Shown in pieces: positions 53,121 to 64,000 of a stretch of DNA of 64,000 nt; positions within the stretch are counted from its first letter, which is position 1, and every line of letters starts with the position of its first letter. The position numbers were made by a program, and so were the translations under genes. The notes beneath the pieces are model-generated. The model was not told the origin of the DNA. It saw nothing but the letters and a program-made list of their open reading frames with translations, and did no database searches. This DNA is from Loripinus fragilis (Eukaryota; Mollusca; Bivalvia; Lucinida; Lucinidae): positions 58,118,811 through 58,182,810 of the forward strand of contig OZ026522.1 of assembly GCA_964019695.1 (NCBI GenBank), in the 5' to 3' direction.

Positions 53121-53310
53121 TGCTCGCCCCATTTAAAACGTCTCTGTAGCAAACAGTGTGGACCCAGATCAGACTGCTCTTCTAGGAGCAGTCTGATCTG
53201 GGTCCACACTGTTTGTATACATGTCGAATTTAGTCTTTGGTGTAAGCATTTACGCACGGCAGTTGACTTCTGCAGATGACATTTTAGATTCATTCTTTTA
53301 GTAGCAGGCA
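53121..53310. mobile_element. MITE-A-related element with perfect hairpin core
   Basis: 'CAAACAGTGTGGACCCAGAT' and 'CAGACTGCTC' pair with 'GAGCAGTCTG' and 'ATCTGGGTCCACACTGTTTG' at 53151-53214. Confidence 0.75.
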
Positions 53311-53785
53311 AAGTGTTAAAATATTGTTATTCAGTCACTCGGGGTTGGGCGGATTGCAGAGGCTTCATAAGTACTTGAATTTAGAGGGTTTTCTTGAAAA
53401 GTCCTTGAACATTAAATCTGTCTCAAGAAGTACATCATGAAAAGCGCTATAGAGGGGCTTTTGTCAGATTCTCTGGCTTTTCTATTACAGATTGCGGTGA
53501 CATTTGGTACATAAACACTTGGTTTGTAGTCATTTACTATTAGGTCGGGTTGACAATTCCTCTGATATTTATTTTTAACAAGGCAGACATACAAAGTTTA
53601 AACTCTTTGGGGGACAATACATATGAATAATCAGTCCTTTAACATGGTTTAAACTTATGAATAATGAGTCCTCTAAAGTTAGAGTCTACAATTTATGTTT
53701 ATCATTTGCATTTATTTTCGTTTGGACCTTGACCTATCAGGGGACAAAAATATTCCAATATTGCACTAGTGACTTGCAATTTTTA
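53311..53785. other. No feature recognised
   Basis: Unassigned sequence. Confidence 0.35.
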
Positions 53786-55497
53786 GCTCACCTGAGCCGA
53801 AGGCTCCGAGGTGAGCTATTAGTATACCAGTGACTCCGGCGTCCGTCGTCCGTCCGTCCGTCGTCCGTCCGTCCGTCCGTCCGTCGTCCGTCCGTCCGTC
53901 AACATTTTCAAACATCTTCTCCTCTGAAACCACTGGGCCAATTGAACTCAAATTTCATATGGAGACTCCTTAGGATGGGGGAACGAAAGTTTGTTCAAAT
54001 GTTCCTGGTCACATGACCAAGATGGCCGCCATGCCCATATATGGTAAAAACCCTTTGAAAATCTTCTTCTCCAGAACCAGAAGGCCGATGACCTTGGGAC
54101 TTGGTATGTAGCATCAGGGATGTGGGGCCTACCAAGTTTGTTCAAACAATGATCCTAGGTTGACCTTGACCTACTTAACGTCAAGGTCAAATTTGTTTCC
54201 TAATAGATTTAAATGGGAATTTTTTTGAAAAGTTAATTTTTTGAATACTGTTAAAGCCAAAGTGATTATTCTTACTTGATATGTTGAAACTAATGAGACA
54301 ATGGCTATAAATAAGTTTCAAAGGTCAAGGTTGACCTTTGCCCTTTCAGCCAAGGTCGCTCATATTGTGGTCCCATCAATATATTAAAACATAGTTTCCT
54401 CACAAACCATTGGCCCAATTGAGCTCAAATTTCATATGAAGACTCCTGATGATAAGTCAGCCAAAATTTATACAAAATATTTTGGTCACATGACAAAGAT
54501 GGCCACCACGCCCATATATGGTAAAAACCTTTTAAAAATCTTCTTCTCCAGAACCAGAAGGCCAGTGACCTTGAGACTTGGTATGTAGTATTGGGGATGT
54601 GGGGCCTACCAAGTTTGTTCAAATGATGATCCTAGGATGACCTTGACCTACTTAACGTCAAGGTCAAGTTTGCTTCCTAATGCATTTGAATGGAAAATTG
54701 AATTGAAAAGTTAGTTTTTTGAAAACTGTTGAAGCCAAAGTCATTATTCTCACTTGATATGTTCAATCTAGTGGCTATAAATAAGTTTCAAAGGTCAAGG
54801 TTGATCTTTGACCTTTCAGCAAAGGTGGCTTATATTGGAGTCCCATCAACATATTAAAACATAGTTTTCTCAGACAATCTTGGCCAATTGAAACCAAATT
54901 TCATATGACAACTCCTTATGATTGGTTAGCCAAAGCTTATACAAATTGTTATGGTCACATGACTAACATGGCCACCATGCCCATATATGGTAAAAACTCT
55001 TTAAATCTCTTCTTCTCTGGAACCAAAAGGCCATTGGCTTTGGGACTTGGTATGTAGGATTGGGGATGTGGGCCCTACCAGGTTAGCACAAATGATGAAT
55101 CTAGTTTGACCTTGACTTACTTGATGGCAAGGTCAAATTTGATACCTTATGCATTTATATGGAGAAAATCTTAAAATGTTCATTTTCTTTAACTGAGCCG
55201 AATTCATTAAAGTTAAACCTATTGAGACAATGGTTAATAAGTACCAAATGTCAAGCTGACCTGTGACCTTTTATCCAAGGCCACTCATTTGGACTGCCAC
55301 ATACCTATCTAAACATCTTTTTCTCAGAAATCACTGGGCTGTTTGATGGATTATTCATTAGATTGTTTAGGTCACTTGACCAAAATGTATATGGTAAAAA
55401 CAAAATTTGTTCCATTATAAGCTGTAGTTAACCTTGACCTATTTTAACATTATTAAGAAGATCAGGTGAGCGCCTCAGGACCTTCAGGTCCTCTAGT
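53786..55497 (+). repeat. Complete long GTCC-type element with ~475-bp units
   Basis: The start 'AGCTCACCTGAGCCGAAGGC' and 'TCCGAGGTGAGCT' form a terminal hairpin, then (GTCC)n/GTCGTCC at 53839-53900. About 3.3 units start near 53938, 54414, 54885 and 55330. Each has 'AATTGAACTCAAATTTCATA', 'GCCATGCCCATATATGGTAA', 'GGGACTTGGTATGTAG' and 'ACCTTGACCTACTTAACGTC'. The end is 'GGTGAGCGCCTCAGGACC' then 'TTCAGGTCCTCTAG'. No ORF of interest. Confidence 0.9.
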
Positions 55498-55629
55498 TAC
55501 TCGTCCTGCAAACTTTTAAAAGTGTATGCAATAAAGAACATAAGGGAGTAATATATGATATGACTTCCTAGAGTAATCCTTCCCAAAGCACTCCTTCTGT
55601 AGGACACCTACAATAAAATAACTTTCTTC
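55498..55629. other. Short unassigned spacer
   Basis: No feature recognised. Confidence 0.3.
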
Positions 55630-56020
55630 ATTCTCATTTCAACTGAGCATGAAATTTCAGTTGCTCATAAAAACTAAAATGGTTTGTAAAAAGATTTTTC
55701 TTGCTTTGAAATTCTCAGATGTTGTATTTATTATGCTGATAACATATATGAAAGTGATGAATTTCATGCTCAGTTGAGTTGAGCATGAAAAATGTTTGTT
55801 TGTTTGATTTTATTCTTTACGTCCCAGTCAACAATTTATTTTGGTTATGTCGGGACGGGTCTTCCTCGGTTGACCCAGCACTGAGCAGGGATTAATGTCT
55901 TGCTCAAGGACACAACGCAGTTCCATCGGTGAGGCTCTAATCAGCAGCCCTTTCACCATGAGACAAGCGCTCTACCACTGAGCCACTGCGCTCCCAATGA
56001 AAAATGTTTATAACCTTAAG
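55630..56020. mobile_element. MITE-G copy split by a minus-strand SINE-1
   Basis: Left: 'TTTCAACTGAGCATGAAATT' to 'GTTGAGTTGAGCATGAAAAA'. Right, after the SINE: 'AATGTTTATAACCTTAAG'. Rejoined, the right end matches other MITE-G copies. Confidence 0.8.
55798..55996 (-). mobile_element. SINE-1 copy, minus strand, 13-bp target duplication
   Basis: ATGAAAAATGTTT flanks it exactly at 55785-55797 and 55997-56009. The copy is full length, from the (GTTT)n tail side to 'GAGCCACTGCGCTCCC'. Confidence 0.95.
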
Positions 56021-56097
56021 TAGTGGTTCGTTTGATAAATAAAATCTTGTTATACATACCCAGCAAAGGCCTAGATTAGAATGTTCATCTGCTGTAC

Positions 56098-56192
56098 TTA
56101 ACAGTGCATGGAATTTATTCTGTTCATAAGAGTTAAAAAATGCCACCCATTGTTCATATATAACATTTATCAGCAGAATATATAGTTTAAGC
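56098..56192. mobile_element. MITE-G fragment
   Basis: 'GCATGGAATTTATTCTGTTC' with 'TATAACATTTATCAGCAGAA' resembles the centre of MITE-G (compare 23703-23775). Confidence 0.55.
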
Positions 56193-56196
56193 AGGA

Positions 56197-57371
56197 TTTT
56201 TATGCCCCCAACTTTGAAAAATGTCCATCCGTGCGTGCTTCCGTCCATTACAAATTTAAGATAAGGTTTTGAAATTTCATAGATGGACTCAGCATCAAAA
56301 AGTAACTGACCTGTATTTTTTTAATCTAGATTATCTCCCTTTGTGGAGTTATGCCCCTTCTAAAGGGTCAAAATGAAATTTTGTAATCAGGATATTTCAA
56401 AAACTATAACAGCTAGGAACTTCAAACTTGGTCAGCTTATAGAGGATAATGCCCCCAACTTTGAAAAAGTTGAAGGGGAATATTGCTTTGGTCTCATCCG
56501 TTCCTGCGTCCGTCCGTGCTTCCATCTGTGCATCCATCCATTACAATTTTAAGATAGGGTTTTGAAATTTCATGGATGGACTCAGCATAATAAAAATAAC
56601 TGACCCATTTTTTTTTTAATCTGGATTATCTCCCATTGTGGAGTTATGCCCCTTTTAAAGGGTCATAATGAAATTTTGTAATCAGGATATTTCAAAAGCT
56701 AAAACAGCAAGGAGCTTTAAACGTGGTCAGCTTACAGAGAATAATGAGTAGATTACCGGATGGAAATAAAAAAAAAATCATTTTATTTTTAGAAAACTTG
56801 ATATCTCAAAAACTGTAACAGCGCTAGGAGCTTCAAACTTGGTCAGCTTATAGAGGATAATGAGTAGATTACTTGGTGAAAATTTGAAAAAAAAATTGTT
56901 TTTTGTTTGTTTAGTTATTGCCCTATGCAAAATTGACAGAATACTTGATATCTCTAAAACCGTTACAGCTAGGAGCTTCAAACTTGGTCAGCTTATAGAG
57001 GATAATGAGTAGACTACTTGGTGAAAATTTGAAAAAAAAATCATTTTAATTTTTTTTTAGTTATTGCGCTTTGCAAATTTTGACAGAAAACTTGATATCT
57101 CAAAAAACTGTTACAGCTAGGAGCTCCAAAGTTGAATCAGCTGAGTGGATTACCTGGTCAAAATTTAAAAAAAAATATTTCTTTTTATTTTAGTTATCAC
57201 CTTTGCATTTTTTTTGAGTTAATGCCCTTTGCTAAATTGGCCATTGAAAATTTCCAATAACTATTACAGCTAGTAGCCTCAGATTTGGTCAGCTAAAGGA
57301 GGATGTTGAATAGATTACCTGGTGAACAGGATGGTGAACAAGCTAATGGTTGGGGGCATAGTGTTTCATAA
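56197..57371 (+). repeat. Long GTCC-type element (ATGCCCCCAAC ends) with duplicated leader
   Basis: It starts TTTTTATGCCCCCAACTTTG and GTCCATCCGTGCGTGCTTCC. The leader occurs again at about 56450 ('ATGCCCCCAACTTTG'). Then come units of 110-170 bp with 'ACAGCTAGGAGCTTCAAACT', 'TGGTCAGCTTATAGAGGATA' and 'ATGAGTAGATTACTTGGTGA'. The end 'GGTTGGGGGCATAGTG' mirrors the start. Confidence 0.85.
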
Positions 57372-57670
57372 ACACAATTTATAGTTTTTCTCATTAATGA
57401 GCAGTTGAAAATTCATGCCTTGTACTGTTATTCAGCTTACAAAGAGGCCTCCTGACTTTAAACTCATAAAAGTCTCAAATTAAAACCATAATCACCTAAC
57501 AGAGCTTGTCTTTATGGACATAATGTGCAAATGGCCCTTTTGTCAAACTGTTGCTCAGAGATGTTCTAAAAATAATTGATATGATGCACGTTCAAAATAA
57601 GGCGCCATTTTGTTTCCAAGAACATTTTTATTTCTTGACCAATACGCTGTTAAAAGAACCATATAGGTCT
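57372..57670. other. No feature recognised
   Basis: Unassigned intron. Confidence 0.35.
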
Positions 57671-57865
57671 AATTAACTTGTTGCCTTCTAGAGTTGTCTG
57701 CTCATAACCTTTCCATACTGATTGGACACTGGTCAGTCCCAACAAAATGTTGGCCCTGATCTGGATCCAATCTGTTTGACACTCAGATGGTATTCCTGAA
57801 AGAATTATTTGAAGTTGATTTTGAAAAAAAAATCAGCTGAAAAAAAGCATACACCAAAGAGTTAA
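57671..57865. mobile_element. MITE-B copy
   Basis: 'TAACTTGTTGCCTTCTAGAG' to 'AAGCATACACCAAAGAGTTAA'. Core 'AAAATGTTGGCCCTGATCTG'. Confidence 0.7.
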
Positions 57866-58060
57866 GCAAACTTTTCCAGATAAGAGTGTGTATTGGAAAG
57901 CTATTTTCTTTATTTCTCATCCAAAACATATGTTGTGGATACTCAAAAGAACCGTCTCAATGAGAAGGTTCTTTTGAGCACCCAAAACACATGTTTAAAT
58001 TGATGGGTAAGAAAATAGTTACAATTTTACGCTCTTAAAATTTCCTTATCTGGATCTATG
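57866..58060. mobile_element. MITE-E copy; degenerate second copy follows to ~58225
   Basis: 'GGATACTCAAAAGAACCGTC' faces 'GGTTCTTTTGAGCACCCAAA'. After 58060, 'AAAGGTTCTTTTGAGCATCC' and 'GCTGAGAAATAACAGAATG' repeat half the element. Confidence 0.8.
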
Positions 58061-58225
58061 GTTTTGGGGTGAGAAGTTTGAAAAATAAGTCTGATTATCC
58101 CCGCTTGTCTTGCCGCCTGCAACCCATTCTTTCCAAAGGTTCTTTTGAGCATCCACAGCATTCAGTTTCGCTGAGAAATAACAGAATGATCAAAATTTCA
58201 CGCTCATTAAATTTGCATATGCGGA

Positions 58226-58484
58226 GCTGCGTACTATTCAGAGCACAGGGCCAGAAATGATTCTTTTTCTAAAGCTAAATTTCCCTAAAGTGCAAATTGT
58301 TTAAAATTACGTTCTGTTACGTTTTATAAAAGATTACTCATGAAGTATGAATGTTTGACATGCATCTTAAAATGTCAGTCAAAGTTTATCACCATGTTGG
58401 TCTCTCAAGAATTAGTGTGAAGATTTTACAAATTCATATTTTTTTCAACGAACAGCAGAATAACAAAAGGGCATTCTGGACCGC
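58226..58484. other. No feature recognised
   Basis: Unassigned. Confidence 0.3.
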
Positions 58485-58664
58485 GTAATTTTTCATGCTT
58501 TTTTGTCACCTTCTGAATTTTTCAAAATCATTTTTTCTCTCCAAAAATTCTATCAGGAATACCATCAGAGTTTCAAATAGTTTGAATTCAGATTAGGCCC
58601 GCCATTCTGGGTCCAAACTATTTGCAAAGTTATCAGCAGACGCACCAGTTGCCAAAGAGTTAAT
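58485..58664. mobile_element. MITE-B copy
   Basis: 'GTAATTTTTCATGCTTTTTT' to 'GTTGCCAAAGAGTTAA'. Core 'GATTAGGCCCGCCATTC'. Confidence 0.7.
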
Positions 58665-59544
58665 TTTGGATCAGATAATCAACCATCATGACTTGTATAG
58701 TTGATTTGATGTCAAATAGTTTTGATTCAAATCAGTCTGTTTGACAACTTGATGGTGTTCCTATAAGAATTTTTTTTAAAAAGTTAATTACCTGCATGGT
58801 AATAGGACTATACCATTTTTCATAGAAACAGGTAAATAATGGTAAATATATTATCATAGGTAAAGGCAGTATAGGGTTTATATACTTGTATAAAGCACCC
58901 ATTACCTGGATAAGTTTATATTTTTTGTTTACGATGATTTTGATCTATCTTTAAACTGACATTCTTGCATAGATGTCTATTCCTATAGCTGTTTACACCC
59001 ATTGTCAAATGAACGAAAATCCATGTTCAAATCAGGGGATTCACGTGCTGTTTGAACATGGGTCTGAACTTGAAATACTTAAAATGAGCCCTGCATTATT
59101 TTCATGACGTTATATAGGGAAAGCGTTGGGGACCAGACTGATCATTTCGCCGATGTTTTTGTTAGCGAAAACTTTGCGTATGGTTATGAAGTTGTGACAA
59201 CGTTGTGGCATTCGAAAGTACACAGCCGACGCCATTTTGTTTAGAGAAATCCAGTATAAGAAAATGGACAATTTAATGTTTTAGCAGCGTTTTCAGTGTG
59301 AGTTGGGCTGGAATAAGGTAATATATGCAAGAATAACGATCACACGTTTGTTTCATTGCACTAACACTTGCTGAGTCCCTCAGATGATGTTGAACACTCA
59401 GCCTATTGGTCTCGTGTTCAAACAGCATCCTCGGGACCCGGAAAATGTTAATGCATGAAAAAACATGTGATCCCAATAGTAATGTTATACTGGCAAGTGG
59501 TGTTACTTTCTGACCTCACGTTGGCACAGACTTGTAGACTTGTC
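58665..59544. other. No supported feature (0.9 kb)
   Basis: Contains one MITE-B-like end ('TTTGACAACTTGATGGTGTT'). No exon supported. Confidence 0.35.
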
Positions 59545-59657
59545 AGATTAGTCCTTCTGTATAATTAAACCCACTCCCCATGGAGTTACATAAACATTGA
59601 AGTGTGGAATTTGGACAGATAATTAGTGTTTCTGTATAATTAAACCCACTCCCATTG
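59545..59657. repeat. Local direct duplication, ~73 bp apart
   Basis: 'TTCTGTATAATTAAACCCAC' with 'TCCC' occurs at about 59555 and again at about 59630, each preceded by 'AGAT-AAT-TAGT' words. Confidence 0.75.
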
Positions 59658-59772
59658 ACAATATTTCCTTCCTCAGGTGAACAAATTATGACATTATTCT
59701 CACCTGGCTGCAATATTACCTATCAGGGATTGAAAATTAGTTTTGTTACCCTCCAACAAGAACAACAATTGT

Positions 59773-59980
59773 ACAGTAAAACCTATGTAAAATGGCCACT
59801 CGAAAAAAGACAAATCAAAGATCTTAATGACAAATGGTAGCTTAATGAAGGTCAAAAGTATTGCAGAATGCTCCCCTTGGAGCATTCTGCAATACTGTTG
59901 ACCTGCATTAAGTGATTATTGGTCTTGAAAACCAATTTTCGGTCTTTTTGAGAGTGGCTGTTTTACACGGGTTTTACTGT
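59773..59980. mobile_element. MITE-F copy
   Basis: ACAGTAAAACCTATGTAAAA to TTTTACACGGGTTTTACTGT, with the GCAGAATGCTCC hairpin. Confidence 0.9.
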
Positions 59981-60214
59981 AATATAATAGCACCAGTGGG
60001 CCAACCTATGATAACACCAATCCTAGCCGACATATCAGCAGGGAAAAAATGTGGTCTGAGCCTTCATTTACATCCCTAATACTTCTTGAATGTGATCATG
60101 ATCAGGCAAAATAAAAAAATAAGTGTGTTTGGGGTAACGGGTCTGAAAATTTTAGGTATGGTAGGCACACATTTTTCTTTAATTATTTTTTTTTTTTATT
60201 AAAAATATAATATT

Positions 60215-60276
60215 TTGCATTTTGAAATGCATTTCGCCTACATTTTGAAAGGCATTTTGCCTTTCAAAATGCATAC
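60215..60276. repeat. Palindromic GCATTTTGAAA region
   Basis: 'TGCATTTTGAAATGCATTTC' and 'GGCATTTTGCCTTTCAAAAT' alternate and can fold. It is possibly the core of an old MITE. Confidence 0.5.
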
Positions 60277-60481
60277 AATTATATTTTTTCCAGAAAACCT
60301 GAAAAAAAATCTAGGTTTCACCTGTTAATTAAGGTTGAGTTGGGTTACCCTATTTATTTGGCCTCAGCAAAGGCTCTGGCTAGTCTGTGCATATGCGTAG
60401 ACTCATCTGAGCCTTTGTTGATCATTGATGCAATAAGTATTGAAATCTCTTGAACTGGCCTAAAAATGTTTGATGTAGGCA

Positions 60482-60565
60482 GGCCTCATTTTGAGAAAAC
60501 CTGTCTTCGGGGTTGCCAACAAAGCGAGACTAAAATCAGTCTCCTAAGCTTTAGAGATTAGCCTT
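60482..60565. mobile_element. MITE-D 5' fragment
   Basis: 'GGCCTCATTTTGAGAAAACC' with 'TGTCTTCGGGGTTGCC' and a reversed 'AGTCTCCTAAGCTTTAGAG' block. Confidence 0.65.
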
Positions 60566-60710
60566 ACAAAAGTTTTTTGTTCAAAAAGAGAAAGGTGTTC
60601 AAAATTTTAGAACATTAACCCTACATATTCATGCCGTGCAGCCTACCAGTTTGTCATTTTGGTAAGCTGGAATAAAATTAAAGCTATATGTGTGTTGCTG
60701 GAAAAATAAA

Positions 60711-60952
60711 TGAGCCGGGACTTAAGATTTCCAACAATGTGGTATGTGGGACCAGCAAAGGCTCAGACCAGCCTGGTATATGCACAGTCTGATCAGAGCC
60801 TTTGCTAGTGGCTTGAATTTTCTTTGAAAATTAAGCTACTGACTGAACATCATTTGGAGTTTCTAAGCTTAAAAGGAGGCAGCACTGGCTCGGTTGAGTC
60901 CACATTTGTCACAATACCACATTGTTGGAAATCACATGTGGCGGCTCAAACA
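60711..60952. mobile_element. MITE-C full copy
   Basis: TGAGCCGGGACTTAAGATTT with 'CCAACAATGTGG' to 'CCACATTGTTGGAAATCACA' with 'GCGGCTCA'. Confidence 0.85.
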
Positions 60953-61391
60953 TTATCATACAGTACCTTCTTTAATCTCAGTGAAAATTTATTTAAACCT
61001 GTCTAACTCTATTTGAAGTGTGACTGATTGTCGCAGAGCCTCGGAACGAGAGCCAACAAAGTGGGTAACTTATAATATTTGTAGTAAATTGTACCAAAAA
61101 ACCTAACATGTGGATGCATACTATAGGGCTCAATGAGGTGATTCCAATGAATATTTATAAGAAATATTTTGGTCTCGAAATATCCAAAAAATCTTCCCAG
61201 CACATGGTTTATCTGTGGATGTAAGATTGTCTGCAAGTTTGCATATCAATGCTATTGAATGCATCTGAAGTGCATCTTGGTAGATAGCCGCTATAAAATG
61301 GCCCTTTGTACAAATAGCCAATTTAGATTTGGAAAATAAGGGCTTGCTGTCTCATTGCCTTGTTAAGAGTATGTGGGATATGGTAGTTTTA
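60953..61391. other. No supported feature
   Basis: A CAG at 61034-61036 opens a 30-nt frame to a GTAACT; too short and unmatched to call an exon. Confidence 0.35.
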
Positions 61392-62992
61392 TTATAGCCC
61401 TGCTTTGAAAGAGTGGAGCTATACTGGATTTGGGTTGCCCCTCATTCTGTGTTTCCATCATTCCATAGGTCATAATTTAGTTTCCACTCAATATCTTGAG
61501 AACAAATTGATAGAATGTTTTTTCAACTTTTTTGTGTGCATTGATATGGGCAAGATCAAAATTGGGAATGTTATACATCATTTTTCGCACAATTGTAAAA
61601 GAGTTATGGTCCTTGACTTTTGCCAGATTTTCATTCAGAATTCTATTTCCGCTCAATATCTTGAGAACTAATCAATAGAATTTGACCAAATTTTGTATGA
61701 CGTGTATTGATAGTGTAAATATCTAAGTTTTGATTGTTACCTGTCTTTTTCTGCAAACTTGTTACAGAGTTATGGCCCTTGATTGATGTCAGATTTTCAT
61801 TTCAGCTCAAAGTATCTTGAGAACAAGTAGATAGCATTTTACCAAATTTTTTATTTGCATTGATATTGACAAATTCTATACTAGATTGGGATCATTTTTT
61901 TCACATTCATAGCAGAGTTTGGCCCTAATGTCTGATAACAGTATTTTGTTCAGAATTTCATTTCTGCTCAATATCTTGAGAACTGATCGATAGAATTTGA
62001 CAAAATTTTGTATGTGTATTGATATTGACAAGATCTAGGTTGGGATTGTTACCTCACCTGTCATTTTCTGCAAATATGTAAAAGAGTTATGGCCTTTGAT
62101 TGATGTTGGATTTTTGATTCAGCTCAATATCTTGACAACAAATAGATAGCATTTGACCAAATTTTGTATATGCGTAATCAGCATTGATATTGACAAGATC
62201 TACATCCACATCATTTTTCGCACATTTGTAAAAGAGTTATGGCCCTTGATTTGTGTCAGAATTTTGTTTCCGCTCAATATCTTGAGAACTAAGTGATAGA
62301 ATTTGACCAAATTTTGTAAGTGCATAATGATATTGACAGGAGCTAGGTTGGGATTGTTACCTGTCATTTTTTTAGCATATTTGTATTAGAGTTATGGCTC
62401 TTGATTGACGTCAGATGTTTGTTTTCACTCAATATCTCAAGAACAAATGTATAGAATTTCACCAAATTTTATGTATGCATTTATATTGACAAGATCTACA
62501 TTTGGATTGTCATTCATCATTTTTGGCTGGGATTGTTGCCTGTCAATATTTACTATTTTTGAGTTACAGTCCTTGATTGATGGAAGAATTTTGTTTCTGC
62601 TCAACATCTTCAGAACAAATGGACAGAATTTGACCAAACTTGTACCATATGCTTTGATATGTACAAGATCTAGGTTGGGATTTTTGCTTGTCACTTTTTT
62701 TTTTCATTTTGTAACAGAGTTACAGCCCCAGATTGATATATGTAGCAGAGTTAAGACCATAGATTAATATCAGAATTTCGTTTCCGCTCAATATCTTGAG
62801 AACAAATGAATGGAATTTCCCCAAATTTTATATATGCATTTATAAATATATTGCCAAGATCTAGGTAAGGATTGTTACCTGTCCTTTTTCACAAATTTGT
62901 GTTAGAGTTACGGCCCTTGATTGATGTTTTTAACAGCATGAAAAGCACTACAGCCGGGCTATAGTCAGATTCTTTGACAATTCTAGTTAGAC
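61392..62992 (+). repeat. Long element with ~150-bp tandem units (CTCAATATCTTGAGAAC)
   Basis: It starts 'TTATTATAGCCCTGCTTTG' and ends 'CACTACAGCCGGGCTATAGT', loosely inverted ends. About ten units contain 'CGCTCAATATCTTGAGAAC', 'AATTTGACCAAATTTTGTAT', 'GATATTGACAAGATCTAGGT' and 'GAGTTATGGCCCTTGATTGA'. No GTCC leader. ORFs such as 62405-62767 follow the repeat and have no domain. Confidence 0.85.
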
Positions 62993-63236
62993 TATGTAAT
63001 GTTTGGCTCACATAGTGTGAAGGCTGACAAACTGTCCAGTGTAAGATTAATTGTGTCTTACTTTCTTGAGAACCAAATTACTCAAACAGGATGAGCATGT
63101 GCAAACAAAATAGTCCCCGTAATCTGTCTATGACTGCAATCAAAGGGGCTGTCAAACCCCTGTCTTGCCACATACTATAGTACAGACTATTCTCATTTGT
63201 GTTTGGAAAGTCTTTTCACCAGCCACACCAGGCCCT
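62993..63236. other. No feature recognised
   Basis: Unassigned. Confidence 0.3.
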
Positions 63237-63466
63237 GAGGTTATATAACTTTGTTCATGCTCAACTGAGCATGAAATTTCAAATGCTCATAAAATCTAAA
63301 ATGATTAAGAATAAAGACTTTTTGTTCTTTCAGATGCTCAGATATTTGATTTATCATGCTCATAAATATTAAAATTCCAACAATTGTTGGCATTTTTACA
63401 TTTATGAGCATGATAAATTTCATGGTCAGTTGAGTTTAGCACAGAAAAAGTTTTATAACCTCGAGC
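63237..63466. mobile_element. MITE-G full copy
   Basis: GAGGTTATATAACTTTGTTC to AAAAAGTTTTATAACCTCGA. Core 'CCAACAATTGTTGGC'. The long arms carry 'ATGCTCAACTGAGCATGAAA'. Confidence 0.85.
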
Positions 63467-63637
63467 CAAGGATATAGAGGTGGTGCTCTGTGCTACTAGG
63501 ATGAGGTGGCACTGTGACTTCTCTCACAGCTTCCAATGGCATAGCCAGAATGCTGAAAAAGTTACACACGACAAAGGGAGACTACTGGATAAAGCAGTTA
63601 TTCTCTTCCAGTGCGTCCCTTTTCATAATGGGAGCTT

Positions 63638-63690
63638 CTCTTAAAGGAAAGAATTTGCTCCCAGAGGGAGCAAATTCTTTCCTTTAAGAG
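63638..63690. repeat. Perfect hairpin, 25-bp arms
   Basis: CTCTTAAAGGAAAGAATTTG with CTCCC (63638-63662) and its complement (63666-63690), with a 3-base loop. Confidence 0.85.
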
Positions 63691-64000
63691 CAGTTCCTTA
63701 TGGCATGGAAAATTATCTTTACCACATAAGGTGACCTCCCTTGAATGTTACTATTTTTATTACGCAAGTGCATAAGTACCAAATGCAAGCTACCTCTACC
63801 TTGTGTATTTGGGTGATCTTCTCTAGCATTAAATGGAAGATTAAGTCTAAACAGTGTGACTTGGAATATATAGGCTTTAAATAGCAGGTGAATTGCTCAT
63901 CTCGAAACCCTAGCAATTCAAACAGAATGATATGTTTAAAGATAGGCAGTGAGGTGAAATGTATTTGATTTTTCTAGGAAACAATTTATGGCAGGAAGCC
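63691..64000. other. Unassigned window end
   Basis: A pyrimidine-rich run ending TTTTTCTAG at 63971-63979 precedes GAAACAATTTATGGCAGGAA at the edge. This could be an acceptor for the next exon, but too little sequence remains to tell. Confidence 0.25.

Noticed and set aside
61037..61071. 34-nt possible exon in the right phase
   Set aside because: Very short, weak acceptor context, and no recognisable match.
63523..63650. Open frame after TTCTCTCACAG
   Set aside because: No good donor and it runs into a perfect hairpin. Not enough evidence for an exon.

Overview
This window is nuclear DNA from an animal, most probably a marine or freshwater bivalve mollusc. The evidence is the AT-rich sequence, widely spaced small exons with GT/AG borders, tRNA-derived SINEs ending in (CAAA)n tails, many short palindromic MITEs, and long non-coding elements that open with GTCC-rich leaders and carry the GAGTTATNNCCCTT word typical of molluscan repeats. 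The species cannot be fixed from the sequence. No prokaryotic, organellar or viral genome, rRNA, functional tRNA or CRISPR array was seen.

Only one real gene is supported, on the + strand. It is the 5' part of a focadhesin (FOCAD-like) gene, seen as five small exons: 20982-21086, 23537-23648, 26942-27025, 46702-46908 and 51410-51497. The splice phases join in one frame. The predicted protein lines up, from memory, with the helical N-terminal region of vertebrate focadhesin, a large HEAT/ARM-like scaffold that binds vinculin and supports the SKI RNA-decay complex. The first ATG and the first roughly 120 codons are not identified, and the gene continues past 64000. About 25 codons expected between the third and fourth exons were not found. 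The exons add up to about 0.6 kb, so over 99% of the window is intron or upstream sequence.

Region by region: 1-20981 is upstream intron or flank. It holds a GTCC-type repeat (1-1157), a broken non-LTR retrotransposon ORF split by a small DNA element (2321-3510), a 496-bp element with a 7-bp target duplication (4727-5222), an unrecognised coding relic (6985-7270), a three-unit long repeat (7325-9475), and a hAT-type element with an exact 8-bp target duplication (9647-10416). A foldback (10726-11368), composite repeats (12605-15635) and MITE clusters (16.2-20.7 kb) complete it. 21087-26941 holds the first two introns, with SINEs and a 1.7-kb tandem-repeat element. 27026-46701 is a single 19.7-kb interval packed with nested SINEs and MITEs, an eight-unit 190-bp tandem array (29158-31003), foldbacks, and an (ATC)n tract. 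46909-51409 holds a second (ATC)n tract and further MITEs. 51498-64000 holds a disrupted 92-bp tandem array, three more long tandem-repeat elements (53786-55497, 56197-57371, 61392-62992) and further MITEs.

The repeats form recurring families, labelled here SINE-1, SINE-2 and MITE-A to MITE-J. SINE-1 and SINE-2 have different tRNA-like heads but share the same 3' tail, which suggests one LINE partner. I found no convincing new gene system. The most unusual signals are the shared architecture of the GTCC-leader elements, the layered nesting of repeats, and MITEs sitting within 12-45 bp of exon borders.
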